A DNA stretch of 24,877 nt, from positions 1-24,877 of the forward strand of contig JBPCQA010000030.1 in NCBI GenBank assembly GCA_050998615.1, read 5' to 3'. Position 1 is the stretch's first letter. Every line of letters begins with the position of its first letter. Below, piece after piece: positions 8,726-15,072 of the stretch. Under the pieces are notes generated by a model. It saw nothing but the letters and a program-made list of their open reading frames with translations, had not been told where the DNA came from and searched no databases. Origin of the DNA: JBPCQA01 sp050998615 (lineage in GTDB: Bacteria > Actinomycetota > Actinomycetes > Propionibacteriales > Nocardioidaceae). The translations under genes were made by a program, and so were the position numbers.

Positions 8726-9828
8726 CACAGCTCTAATCCGAACGGCCGAGCGAACCGCACATCGCCCTCGACCATGTCACGCATGTCGTCCACACCGTGA
8801 CGGAACATCAGCGCTCGTTCGATGCCCATCCCGAAGGCGAAGCCAGAGTAGACCGCGGGGTCGACACCGCAGGCGATCAGGACTCGAGGGTTCACGACGC
8901 CGCAACCTCCCCACTCGATCCAGCCCTCACCACCACAGGTGCGACAGCTCTCGACCTCCGGATCGGCTCCCCGGCAGACGAAGCAGACCAGGTCGAGCTC
9001 GGCACTCGGCTCGGTGAACGGGAAGTACGACGGGCGGAAGCGAGTGGTGATGCCGTCGCCGAACATTGCGGCCACGAAGTGGTCGAGGGTGCCCTTCAGA
9101 TGCGCCATCGTGATGCCCTTGTCGACCGCTAAACCCTCGACCTGCTGGAAGACTGGCGTGTGGGTGGCGTCGAGCTCGTCGGTGCGGTACGTCCGGCCTG
9201 GGCAGATCACATAGATGGGCGGCGTGCGCGACAACATGGTGCGAGCCTGGACCGGCGACGTATGCGTGCGCAGCACCACGCCGGACTCCTCGGGCTCGAG
9301 GAAGAATGTGTCGGACATGGTGCGGGTCGGGTGGTCCGGGGAAATGTTGAGCGCGTCGAAGTTGAGCCACTCGGCCTCCGCCTCGGGGCCCTCGGCAATG
9401 TCCCAGCCCATGGCTAAAAAGATCTCGCCGATCCGCTCCGACAATGTGGTCAGCGGATGGCGAGCACCAAGCTGTTGCCGGTCGTAGGGCAAGGTGACGT
9501 CGACGGTCTCCTCGTCGAGCATCTGTGCCTCGTGTTCGGCCTCCAGCCTGCTTGAGCGCTCGGCCAGTGCCTCATTGACCGCTCGCCGCGCCTTGCCCAC
9601 GCGCAGCCCGGAGTCCTTACGCGCCTGAGGCGGCAGCGCGCCGATCTCTCGGTTGGCCAAAGCCAGTGGCGATCGGTCTCCGGCATGGGACAGTCTGGCG
9701 GCCTTTAGCTCGTCAAGCGTGCTCGCCCTTGCGATGACCGCCAGCGCTTCGTCGCGCATTCGCTCGACCTCATCGGCATGGAGCGGCGCCACCTCGACCG
9801 GGTCGTAGTCGCTGTTCGGGCCCGACAT
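8725..9828 (-). CDS. pheS: phenylalanyl-tRNA synthetase alpha subunit
   Basis: Catalytic alpha subunit of PheRS. The 367-residue protein has an N-terminal coiled-coil region (about 15-100) that contacts tRNA, class II motif 2 (GRTYRTDELDATHTPVFQQ) and motif 3 (GFGMGIER-type, here GFAFGMGIERALMF). It also has a Cys-rich insert with CFVC and CRTC pairs before GWIEWGG, which I know from actinobacterial PheS and which may bind a metal. I chose ATG 9828 because GGAG lies 10 nt upstream; the earlier ATG at 9849 lacks a ribosome-binding site. pheT follows with a one-base overlap. No T-box or Phe-rich leader peptide is visible in the 180-nt region upstream. Confidence 0.97.
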   Translation of the reverse strand: MSGPNSDYDPVEVAPLHADEVERMRDEALAVIARASTLDELKAARLSHAGDRSPLALANREIGALPPQARKDSGLRVGKARRAVNEALAERSSRLEAEHEAQMLDEETVDVTLPYDRQQLGARHPLTTLSERIGEIFLAMGWDIAEGPEAEAEWLNFDALNISPDHPTRTMSDTFFLEPEESGVVLRTHTSPVQARTMLSRTPPIYVICPGRTYRTDELDATHTPVFQQVEGLAVDKGITMAHLKGTLDHFVAAMFGDGITTRFRPSYFPFTEPSAELDLVCFVCRGADPEVESCRTCGGEGWIEWGGCGVVNPRVLIACGVDPAVYSGFAFGMGIERALMFRHGVDDMRDMVEGDVRFARPFGLEL

Positions 9829-9968
9829 GTCGGTGTGCTCCGTTCGCATCGTGCGCTGTTAGCGCTGTGATCTGTCCTTGCTGCGGCCACCTGCGGGCGG
9901 TGCTGTCGTCTTGCTCGGCGCCGTTATCGCAGGTTAGTGGCAGCGTCGTGGGTCAAAGCTCGCCGTCC

Positions 9969-9974
9969 AGTCTA
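9969..9974 (-). promoter_or_regulatory. candidate -10 box for pheST
   Basis: TAGACT on the minus strand, a good actinobacterial -10 hexamer, about 140 nt before the pheS start. No recognisable -35 lies 16-19 nt upstream, so this is tentative. It would give pheST its own promoter after the hairpin that overlaps the methyltransferase stop. Confidence 0.3.
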
Positions 9975-10018
9975 GGAAGTCACGTGCACGCGCCGCGACC
10001 GGTTTCCACCCGGCACCC

Positions 10019-10040
10019 GCTGGTGGGCAGTGTCACCAGC
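10019..10040 (-). terminator. hairpin overlapping the methyltransferase stop codon
   Basis: GCTGGTG (10019-10025) and CACCAGC (10034-10040) form a 7-bp stem around an 8-nt loop, overlapping the stop codon of the SpoU-family gene. There is no U-tract. It could end the infC-rpmI-rplT-methyltransferase transcript before pheST, or simply attenuate it. Confidence 0.4.
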
Positions 10041-10866
10041 TTTGGGGACGTGTTTGCCGTTGCGCGCCAGCGGATGTGTACAGGCAGACTGCTGCCGCCG
10101 CGGCCAGGTTGAGACTCTCGGCCCGGCCATAAATCGGCACTCGTACGACGTGATCGGCCAAGCTCGCATGTTCCGGGGGAAGGCCCCATGCCTCGTTGCC
10201 AAACAACCAGGCGGTGGGGGCTGACAAGATGCCGTCTGCCAGTGCCTCGTCGAGCGTCATGTCCCCACCGTTATCCGCCGCAAGCAGCGTGACGCCGTGT
10301 GCTCGCAACGCGGCGGTGACCTCGGACATGGTGAGGCCGAAGACGATCGGGAGATGGAAAACGGAGCCGACGCTAGCCCGGACGGCCTTCCCGTTGTAGG
10401 GGTCGACGGAGTCGCCGGCCATGATCGCTGCGCCAGCCCCGGCCGCGTCGGCGCAGCGGATGACGGCGCCCGCATTGCCGGGGTCGCGCACGTCGGCGCA
10501 GACGACCACCAATGTCGGCGCCGCGGCCAGCGCCAGCTCCAGCGGCTGGTCGATGAAGTTGCAGACCGCCACTACCCCTTGTGGAGTGGCGGTTGCCGTC
10601 AACGCGGCCGCTGCTGGCACTTCGACGAGGTGCCAAGCGATGTCCGACTTGGCTGCGGTGTCACGCAGCTCGCCAAGACGCTCGGTCGCGTCGCGGGTGG
10701 CAAACACCTCGACGACGCACTGCGGCCGTCCCAGCGCCTCCCGCACCGCCTGGGGGCCCTCGGCCAAGAACCTGCGCTCGGACAGGCGGCAGGCGCGCCT
10801 AGTGAGTCGCCGAGCCTTCTTCACCCGAGGCGAACGAAGTGTTAAGAGCTCCGCGGCGGCGGTCAT
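10033..10866 (-). CDS. SpoU/TrmH-family RNA 2'-O-methyltransferase
   Basis: S-adenosylmethionine-dependent methyltransferase that adds a methyl group to a ribose 2'-OH of rRNA or tRNA; the exact nucleotide is not evident. The 277-residue protein has an N-terminal substrate-binding domain (about 15-100, with RRFLAEGPQAV) and the SPOUT knot domain: motif 1 DVRDPGNAGAVIRCADA (125-141), motif 2 LFGNEAWGLP (221-230) and motif 3 VPIYGRAESLNLAAAAAV (243-260). The N131, E225 and S251/N253 positions match family signature residues. I chose ATG 10866; the longer frame to 11022 overlaps rplT and is only Arg/Pro-rich low-complexity sequence. It sits 40 nt after rplT and before pheST, a standard actinobacterial position. 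Confidence 0.93.
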   Translation of the reverse strand: MTAAAELLTLRSPRVKKARRLTRRACRLSERRFLAEGPQAVREALGRPQCVVEVFATRDATERLGELRDTAAKSDIAWHLVEVPAAAALTATATPQGVVAVCNFIDQPLELALAAAPTLVVVCADVRDPGNAGAVIRCADAAGAGAAIMAGDSVDPYNGKAVRASVGSVFHLPIVFGLTMSEVTAALRAHGVTLLAADNGGDMTLDEALADGILSAPTAWLFGNEAWGLPPEHASLADHVVRVPIYGRAESLNLAAAAAVCLYTSAGAQRQTRPQSW

Positions 10867-10906
10867 GGCGCGCTGGTCGGTGTGACGGCACTCGGCGTCG
10901 CCCAGA

Positions 10907-11356
10907 TCAGGACGCCGCAGGCTCGGGCTGCGCCGATTCATCCTGCGCCGGCTCATCGGCCGTGGAGTCATGGGCCTCGGCACTGGCCTGCGCCTGCCGG
11001 CCCGGCACGTTGGCCTTGGCAATCTCGACGAGACTGGCGAATGTGGCGCTGTCGTTGACCGCCAGGTCGGCCAGGATCTTGCGGTCGACCTCTACCCCTG
11101 CTTCACGCAGGCCCTGAATGAACCGGTTGTACGTCATCCCGTTCGCGCGTACCGCAGCGTTGATCCGCTGAATCCACAACCGCCGGAATTCGCCCTTCCT
11201 GGCGCGTCGGTCGCGGTAGCTGTAGACGAGCGAGTGTGCGACCTGCTCCTTGGCCTTGCGATAGAGGCGCGAGCGCTGGCCCCGATAGCCAGCAGCAAGC
11301 TCGAGGGTCTCCCGGCGCTTCTTGTGGGCGTTGACCGCCCTCTTGACGCGTGCCAC
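10907..11356 (-). CDS. rplT: 50S ribosomal protein L20
   Basis: 23S rRNA-binding protein needed for early 50S assembly. It begins with the family signature ARVKRAVNAHKKRR and contains LAAGYRGQRSRLYRKA, RDRRARKGEFRRLWIQRINAA and the C-terminal helix of the globular domain. It is 149 residues long, about 25-30 more than most L20 proteins, because of an acidic Ala/Glu/Asp/Pro/Gln tail after about residue 118. Start is GTG 11356 with TAGGAG six nt upstream. It follows rpmI after 59 nt in the infC-rpmI-rplT operon. In other bacteria L20 represses this operon; no L20-leader homology was recognised here. Confidence 0.98.
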   Translation of the reverse strand: MARVKRAVNAHKKRRETLELAAGYRGQRSRLYRKAKEQVAHSLVYSYRDRRARKGEFRRLWIQRINAAVRANGMTYNRFIQGLREAGVEVDRKILADLAVNDSATFASLVEIAKANVPGRQAQASAEAHDSTADEPAQDESAQPEPAAS

Positions 11357-11415
11357 GTGTGTGCTCCTAAGTCTTTGTCAGTGCCTGTGAGTGCGGCAGC
11401 TGCTTCGCGGATGGT

Positions 11416-11628
11416 TCACCGGCCGAGAAGCCGCTTGACCTTCTTGGCGTCGCTGGCGGCGACGTCCACGGTGCCGGCGTGCCTGCGGCGGTCCTTCCTC
11501 GAACCTTTGATGGGGGTAGACGCGAAAGCGGCGCCCGCCTTGCGGCGTGACTGGAGGCGTACGAGTTTGCCCGAGCCCGTCACCTTGATCCGCTTGCTGG
11601 TTCCTGAGTGGCTCTTCATCTTCGGCAT
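11416..11628 (-). CDS. rpmI: 50S ribosomal protein L35
   Basis: Small basic 50S protein of 70 residues. Family marks are MPKMKSHSGTSKR at the start, KVTGSGKLVR, and the KKVKRLLGR end. The central part (about 30-55) is a little longer and more divergent than in typical 64-residue L35. ATG 11628 is chosen because the conserved MPK begins there and GGAG lies 9 nt upstream; the frame is open to 11691 without homology. It lies between infC and rplT. Confidence 0.97.
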   Translation of the reverse strand: MPKMKSHSGTSKRIKVTGSGKLVRLQSRRKAGAAFASTPIKGSRKDRRRHAGTVDVAASDAKKVKRLLGR

Positions 11629-11658
11629 GGTGCGGTTCTCCATCTCTTTGTCCCGTCG

Positions 11659-11700
11659 GCCCTCGGCTGACGCTGTGCTCGAGGGCCGCAAATGCGGGGC
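11659..11700 (-). promoter_or_regulatory. two hairpins in the infC-rpmI spacer
   Basis: GCCCTCG (11659-11665) pairs with CGAGGGC (11680-11686), and CCGC/GCGG around AAAT (11686-11697) form a second small stem. They sit in the 104-nt gap between infC and rpmI, close to the rpmI ribosome-binding site. They could be a partial terminator, an RNA processing site, or an L20-binding regulatory structure. The structure is visible; its role is a guess. Confidence 0.45.
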
Positions 11701-11732
11701 CTTGTCATGTCAGGTGGGTGCAAGCGTCGTGG

Positions 11733-12410
11733 TCACATGTCGAGGTCGAGGTTCTCAGATCGGCGGGGAGTGCGCTTGGGCTCGTCTTGGGCGGCGGCTG
11801 ACCGCTCCGTACGCTCGGCCCGCTCAAGGTCTTTGTCCACTGCCCGATCGGCGGCTCTCCTGTCACGCTCCGCCCTGGCATCCGCCTTTGCCTCGGACTT
11901 CTTCTTGTGGGGACCAAGGACCATGATCATGTTGCGCCCGTCCTGTTTCGGTGCGGACTCCACGAAGCCCAGCTCCTCCACGTCGCCGGCCAATCTCTGC
12001 AGCAGACGGAACCCGAGCTCGGGGCGGTGCTGCTCGCGACCGCGAAACATGATCGTGATCTTGACCTTGTCGCCCTGCCTCAAGAACCTCACGACGTGGC
12101 CCTTCTTGGTTTCGTAGTCGTGGGCATCGATCTTGGGGCGAAGCTTCATCTCTTTGATGACCGTGTTGGTCTGGTTGCGTCGCGTCTCACGGGCCTTTTG
12201 GGCGTTCTCGTACTTGAACTTGCCGTAGTCCATGAGCTTGCAGACCGGCGGCCGAGCCGTTGGCGCAACCTCGACGAGGTCGAGCTCGGACTCCAGTGCC
12301 AACCGCAATGCGTCATCGATGCGAACGATGCCGACCTGCTCACCGTTCGGCCCGACGAGTCGCACTTCGGCCACGCGGATACGGTCGTTGACGCGCAACT
12401 CTGTGCTGAT
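11733..12410 (-). CDS. infC: translation initiation factor IF-3, probable ATC start
   Basis: IF-3 binds the 30S subunit and proofreads the start codon and initiator tRNA. The 225-residue protein has the N-terminal domain (LRVNDRIRVAEVRLVGPNGEQVG, about 5-27; PPVCKLMDYGKFKYE), the linker, and the C-terminal domain (KEMKLRPKIDAHDYETK, about 90-107). A charged Lys/Arg/Glu tail of about 50 residues follows; such tails are common in actinobacteria. No ATG, GTG or TTG fits the expected start, but ATC at 12408-12410 has a perfect AGGAGG 4-5 nt upstream. IF-3 genes are known to use AUU or related codons, so that IF-3 represses its own translation. The frame is open to 12686 upstream, but that part is repeat-containing leader. 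Confidence 0.93.
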   Translation of the reverse strand: MSTELRVNDRIRVAEVRLVGPNGEQVGIVRIDDALRLALESELDLVEVAPTARPPVCKLMDYGKFKYENAQKARETRRNQTNTVIKEMKLRPKIDAHDYETKKGHVVRFLRQGDKVKITIMFRGREQHRPELGFRLLQRLAGDVEELGFVESAPKQDGRNMIMVLGPHKKKSEAKADARAERDRRAADRAVDKDLERAERTERSAAAQDEPKRTPRRSENLDLDM

Positions 12411-12420
12411 GAGTCCTCCT
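12411..12420 (-). promoter_or_regulatory. strong Shine-Dalgarno deciding the ATC start of infC
   Basis: The minus strand reads AGGAGGACTC immediately before ATC. It is the best ribosome-binding site in the region and is at correct spacing only for the ATC codon; the next usable TTG is 12 nt further on, too far away. Confidence 0.8.
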
Positions 12421-12448
12421 GTTTGTCGATCCGGTGTGTCCTTAAGGC

Positions 12449-12544
12449 CGCCGATTGCCCTACTGAGCACAAGCTGCCTCATTGCGCCACAAGCCGTCTT
12501 ACTGGCCCCAAGCTGTTTTGCTGGCCACGCTGTCTTACTGGCCA
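12449..12544 (-). repeat. imperfect 17-20 bp tandem repeats in the infC leader
   Basis: Four to five tandem, imperfect copies are seen: about 12449-12468 (weak), 12469-12488, 12489-12508, 12509-12527 and 12528-12544. On the minus strand the unit is close to GGCCAGTAAGACAGCTTG. The unit length is not a multiple of three, so they do not encode a protein repeat, although the frame ahead of infC stays open through them. The recurrent self-complementary GGCC could pair between adjacent copies. Confidence 0.8.
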
Positions 12545-12846
12545 CAAAAAGAGGGTGGCCTTCGTCGTCATGCACGAAAACCACCACGAGCGTGTGCCGG
12601 AGCATCCGCACGGCGAGCAGCCCAGGGGGCGCCTCGCGACCGAACCCGACGACTGGCCGTCGATGCGGGTGGGAGGTGGTCTCCACTTATGGACCTGCGT
12701 TTCAACGCCCGAGGGGGGCGCCGCATTCCCGTTCGAAGATGGGCATGACAGGTCGATCAAGCGGCATATTAGCAGGTCGGCTACCGCCACGAGAAGTTGC
12801 GACGTTCTGAGCCCGCTTTCGCGCCAGGATGTGTCAGGCTGGGAGA
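12545..12846. other. rest of the infC upstream region, no gene seen
   Basis: A 300-nt stretch between the tandem repeats and the plus-strand membrane gene. It holds the likely infC promoter (12766-12774) and about 220 nt of leader, and must also hold the promoter of the divergent plus-strand pair. No convincing coding sequence, RNA gene or known riboswitch is seen. Confidence 0.5.
12766..12774 (-). promoter_or_regulatory. extended -10 promoter, probable infC operon promoter
   Basis: The minus strand reads TGCTAATAT: a TGN extension followed by TAATAT. This is the most AT-rich and most consensus-like -10 in the region, though no good -35 is visible. Transcription from here would give an infC leader of about 350 nt that includes the tandem repeats. 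Confidence 0.5.
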
Positions 12847-13287
12847 ATGCCCAGCTATGACACCGTGGTGTGGCTTCCGAATGCGCTTGTCCTGACCGGA
12901 CTGCTGGCCGCCTTCACCACCTGGCGGTGGAGACGAGCCGGTGTGGTAAGCGGTCTTCGGTGGGCCGGGGTGACGCTGGTTCCATTGTCGTTGTACTTCA
13001 CCGGGCTGCTGCGATTGATCTGGTCGATCTTCTTCGCGGTCTCCCGCTGGGTCACCGGCTTCGTCTTTCATCCAACGGTCTGGCTGGGAGTCATTCTTGC
13101 CGTGATCGCGCTCTTGTTGATGACGGCGCCCGGACGCCTCAGACGGGTGTTTGGCGCAGACCACGCCGCGGCTCCCCCTCGTGTGGCCAGCCGCCGCAAG
13201 TCGGCGAAAGCCAAGCCGGATTCGGCTACCGGTGACGACGACATGGCCGAGATCGAGGAGATCTTGAAGCGACGTGGGATTGAGTGA
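12847..13287 (+). CDS. small membrane protein with charged C-terminal tail, unknown function
   Basis: A 146-residue protein with three hydrophobic segments (about 6-25, 36-60, 77-95), then a basic Ser/Lys/Arg stretch (about 98-125) and a short acidic-basic end (DDDMAEIEEILKRRGIE). I recognise the type as a conserved actinobacterial protein near infC but know no function. I chose ATG 12847 because the protein then starts just before the first helix; GGGAG lies unusually close (2 nt). An earlier ATG at 12829 would add six residues. Its TGA overlaps the GTG of the next gene by 4 bp (GTGA), so the pair is co-translated. It is divergent from infC. Confidence 0.8.
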   Translation: MPSYDTVVWLPNALVLTGLLAAFTTWRWRRAGVVSGLRWAGVTLVPLSLYFTGLLRLIWSIFFAVSRWVTGFVFHPTVWLGVILAVIALLLMTAPGRLRRVFGADHAAAPPRVASRRKSAKAKPDSATGDDDMAEIEEILKRRGIE

Positions 13288-13904
13288 GCAGCGGGTCGAG
13301 TGCGGCGACACGCCCCCCTCGGTGGTACGACGAGCAGACCGCCCCATTGCTGCACGATCTCGTGCTCGCACGCCGCCCGACCCTGGCGGCAGGCCGGCTC
13401 GTCGCCGTCGATGGGCCGGCCGGGTCCGGCAAGACCACGCTGGCGCGGCAACTCGCTGCCGAACTACCTGGTGGCCCCGTCGGCAACCGGGGTCGGATCG
13501 TTACGGTCCATCTCGATGACCTGTACGAGGGGTGGACCGGCCTCAACGACACGTTGGAGAGCCGAGTCGTTGACCAGCTCCTGACGCCGCTGGCGCAGGG
13601 AGGAGCGGCGACCTGGCAAAGGTACGATTGGGTCGACCAAGAATTCGACGAGTGGGTGACTATCTCGCCGGGTGTGGACGTGCTGATTCTCGAAGGCTGC
13701 GGAGCGGGGGCGCGTGCCTACGCGGCGTACACCAGCCTGCTCGTCTGGGTGGAAGCTCCACGCGAAGTGCGGATTCGTCGTGGCGTTGAACGTGACGGCA
13801 TCGCCGTGCTGCCTCGGTGGCTGGCCTGGATGAAGCTCGAGAACTCCCACTTCGAGGAAAACCAGACCAAGGCTCGTGCCGCCATCCGGATCACCACCGG
13901 ATGA
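13284..13904 (+). CDS. P-loop NTPase, uridine kinase-like
   Basis: A 206-residue cytoplasmic protein with a clear Walker A motif GPAGSGKTT (44-52), followed by a VHLDDLYEGW segment (74-83) that resembles the nucleoside-binding loop of uridine kinase/phosphoribulokinase-type enzymes. Later come LILEGCGAG and a basic RIRRGVERDG segment that could be a lid. The nucleoside substrate is not certain; annotated relatives are usually called uridine kinase or ATP-binding protein. The GTG start at 13284 overlaps the upstream membrane gene by 4 bp. The gene converges on the ring-opening amidohydrolase gene with a 10-nt gap. Confidence 0.82.
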   Translation: MSSGSSAATRPPRWYDEQTAPLLHDLVLARRPTLAAGRLVAVDGPAGSGKTTLARQLAAELPGGPVGNRGRIVTVHLDDLYEGWTGLNDTLESRVVDQLLTPLAQGGAATWQRYDWVDQEFDEWVTISPGVDVLILEGCGAGARAYAAYTSLLVWVEAPREVRIRRGVERDGIAVLPRWLAWMKLENSHFEENQTKARAAIRITTG

Positions 13905-13914
13905 CCCGTGGCTT

Positions 13915-15072
13915 TCAGGTTCTCTGGCTCCCAGTCGCTTGCGGACGGTAACCGGTGGGCTCGCCCGTGCCCAAATCCACAATCGCGGCGACCGGGCCTC
14001 CTCCGTCGGGGCCCTGATGTGCCGCTGACACGGACACGAACACCGCGGGATCCCCGGTCACCGCGGCCGTCACGCCTCCCACGCACGACTTGATCTGCCG
14101 GTGCCAATGGACGTCGGAGTCGTCGAGCATGGCATTACGCCGACCGCGGACCACTCCGTCATTTGAAACCTCACACTTGAGGAACACGTTGACCAACCGG
14201 CCTTCCAGATCGCGCCAGTGCGGCCGGTCGGGCAACCGCAGACCGGCGTCCCTGATGGCCGACCAAATCCCGTCGGCGTCCAACGCGTCACGCATCACCG
14301 AGTGACCCACCCGGTAGCGACCGCCGACACCGCGAGTGTTTCCGACCACTACCACCTGGGCTTGATCAAGCTCTACTCCCGATGAGCAAGAAGCGACAGC
14401 CGAGAAAAGTTCCCGGTTGCGCATCACCTCGTCGTCACGCGGCATCTCCAACTCACCCAGGGCGACGCCGATGCCGAGCGCCGTACATCCATTGGACAGA
14501 TCCATCGACTGATGCGTCTCCTCCGTCCACACGGTCTGGCCGCGCGACTTCGCATCATGAATCGTCTGGATCGTCAGCAGTGGCGTTTTTGTCTGCACGT
14601 AATGCACGTCGGCGGGTTCGGAAATGCCGGCGCTGCGCATAGCATGCGCGACCGCGTCGGCGACCTTCGTGATCATCGCGGCACGGCCGATGTCCTCCGG
14701 GTAGATCCGGTCGCTCATCGCGTGTCCGACCGTCAGCCGAAGCTCGTCTGAGGGCTCGGCGTCCTGTGCTGGCAGCGTCGCGAATATTGTGGCATGCGGG
14801 CTGATCACCCCGTCGGTGCCACCGGACCAGACGATCGGCACCTGCGCAACCTCCTCGGCGGATCTGCTTCCCTTCTCGGCAAGCACTTCACGAAACGCCC
14901 GATCGGCAATGATCCGGGTGTAGTCGTTGACCCCACCGTTGCCCTCAGTCTTGCCGATCACGGCAATGACCCGATCGGCATCGATCACTTCGCCCTCGAT
15001 GAGTTCGACGAGCCCACTAGCGTCTGACACGTGCTTGAGCGCAACCTTGCGCACCTCGATTGGGTCAGGCAT
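13915..15072 (-). CDS. ring-opening amidohydrolase, cyanuric acid hydrolase/barbiturase family
   Basis: Hydrolyses a cyclic amide ring: known members open cyanuric acid (to a biuret precursor) or barbiturate (to ureidomalonate). The 385-residue protein matches the family length and its threefold-repeat architecture, with three Lys/Ser pairs: K41 (IGKTEGNGG) with S83 (WSGGTDGV), K162 (VQTKTPLLT) with S230/231 (SCSSGVE), and K299 (FLKCEVSNDG) with S347/349 (SVSAAHQGP). HQGPDGGGP near the end is a family mark; from memory the residue before HQGP is usually Glu (AEHQGP), here Ala. Sequence alone does not tell me which substrate is used. The ATG at 15072 overlaps the carbamate kinase stop by 8 bp, so the two are coupled. 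Uracil oxidation to barbiturate is one known source of substrate, but no uracil dehydrogenase is in the window. Confidence 0.93.
   Translation of the reverse strand: MPDPIEVRKVALKHVSDASGLVELIEGEVIDADRVIAVIGKTEGNGGVNDYTRIIADRAFREVLAEKGSRSAEEVAQVPIVWSGGTDGVISPHATIFATLPAQDAEPSDELRLTVGHAMSDRIYPEDIGRAAMITKVADAVAHAMRSAGISEPADVHYVQTKTPLLTIQTIHDAKSRGQTVWTEETHQSMDLSNGCTALGIGVALGELEMPRDDEVMRNRELFSAVASCSSGVELDQAQVVVVGNTRGVGGRYRVGHSVMRDALDADGIWSAIRDAGLRLPDRPHWRDLEGRLVNVFLKCEVSNDGVVRGRRNAMLDDSDVHWHRQIKSCVGGVTAAVTGDPAVFVSVSAAHQGPDGGGPVAAIVDLGTGEPTGYRPQATGSQRT

Noticed and set aside
9829..10032. T-box riboswitch or Phe leader peptide before pheS
   Set aside because: No T-box sequence, no specifier-type structure and no short frame rich in Phe codons was found.
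10867..11022. Longer N-terminus for the SpoU-family methyltransferase
   Set aside because: It overlaps the rplT coding end and gives only Arg/Pro/Met low-complexity sequence; the family begins near the ATG at 10866.
12449..12544. CRISPR array
   Set aside because: The repeats are adjacent with no unique spacers, and there are no cas genes.
12411..12686. IF-3 with a long N-terminal extension from the ATG at 12686
   Set aside because: The extension runs through the tandem-repeat leader, has no homology, and would bypass the ideal AGGAGG-ATC start.
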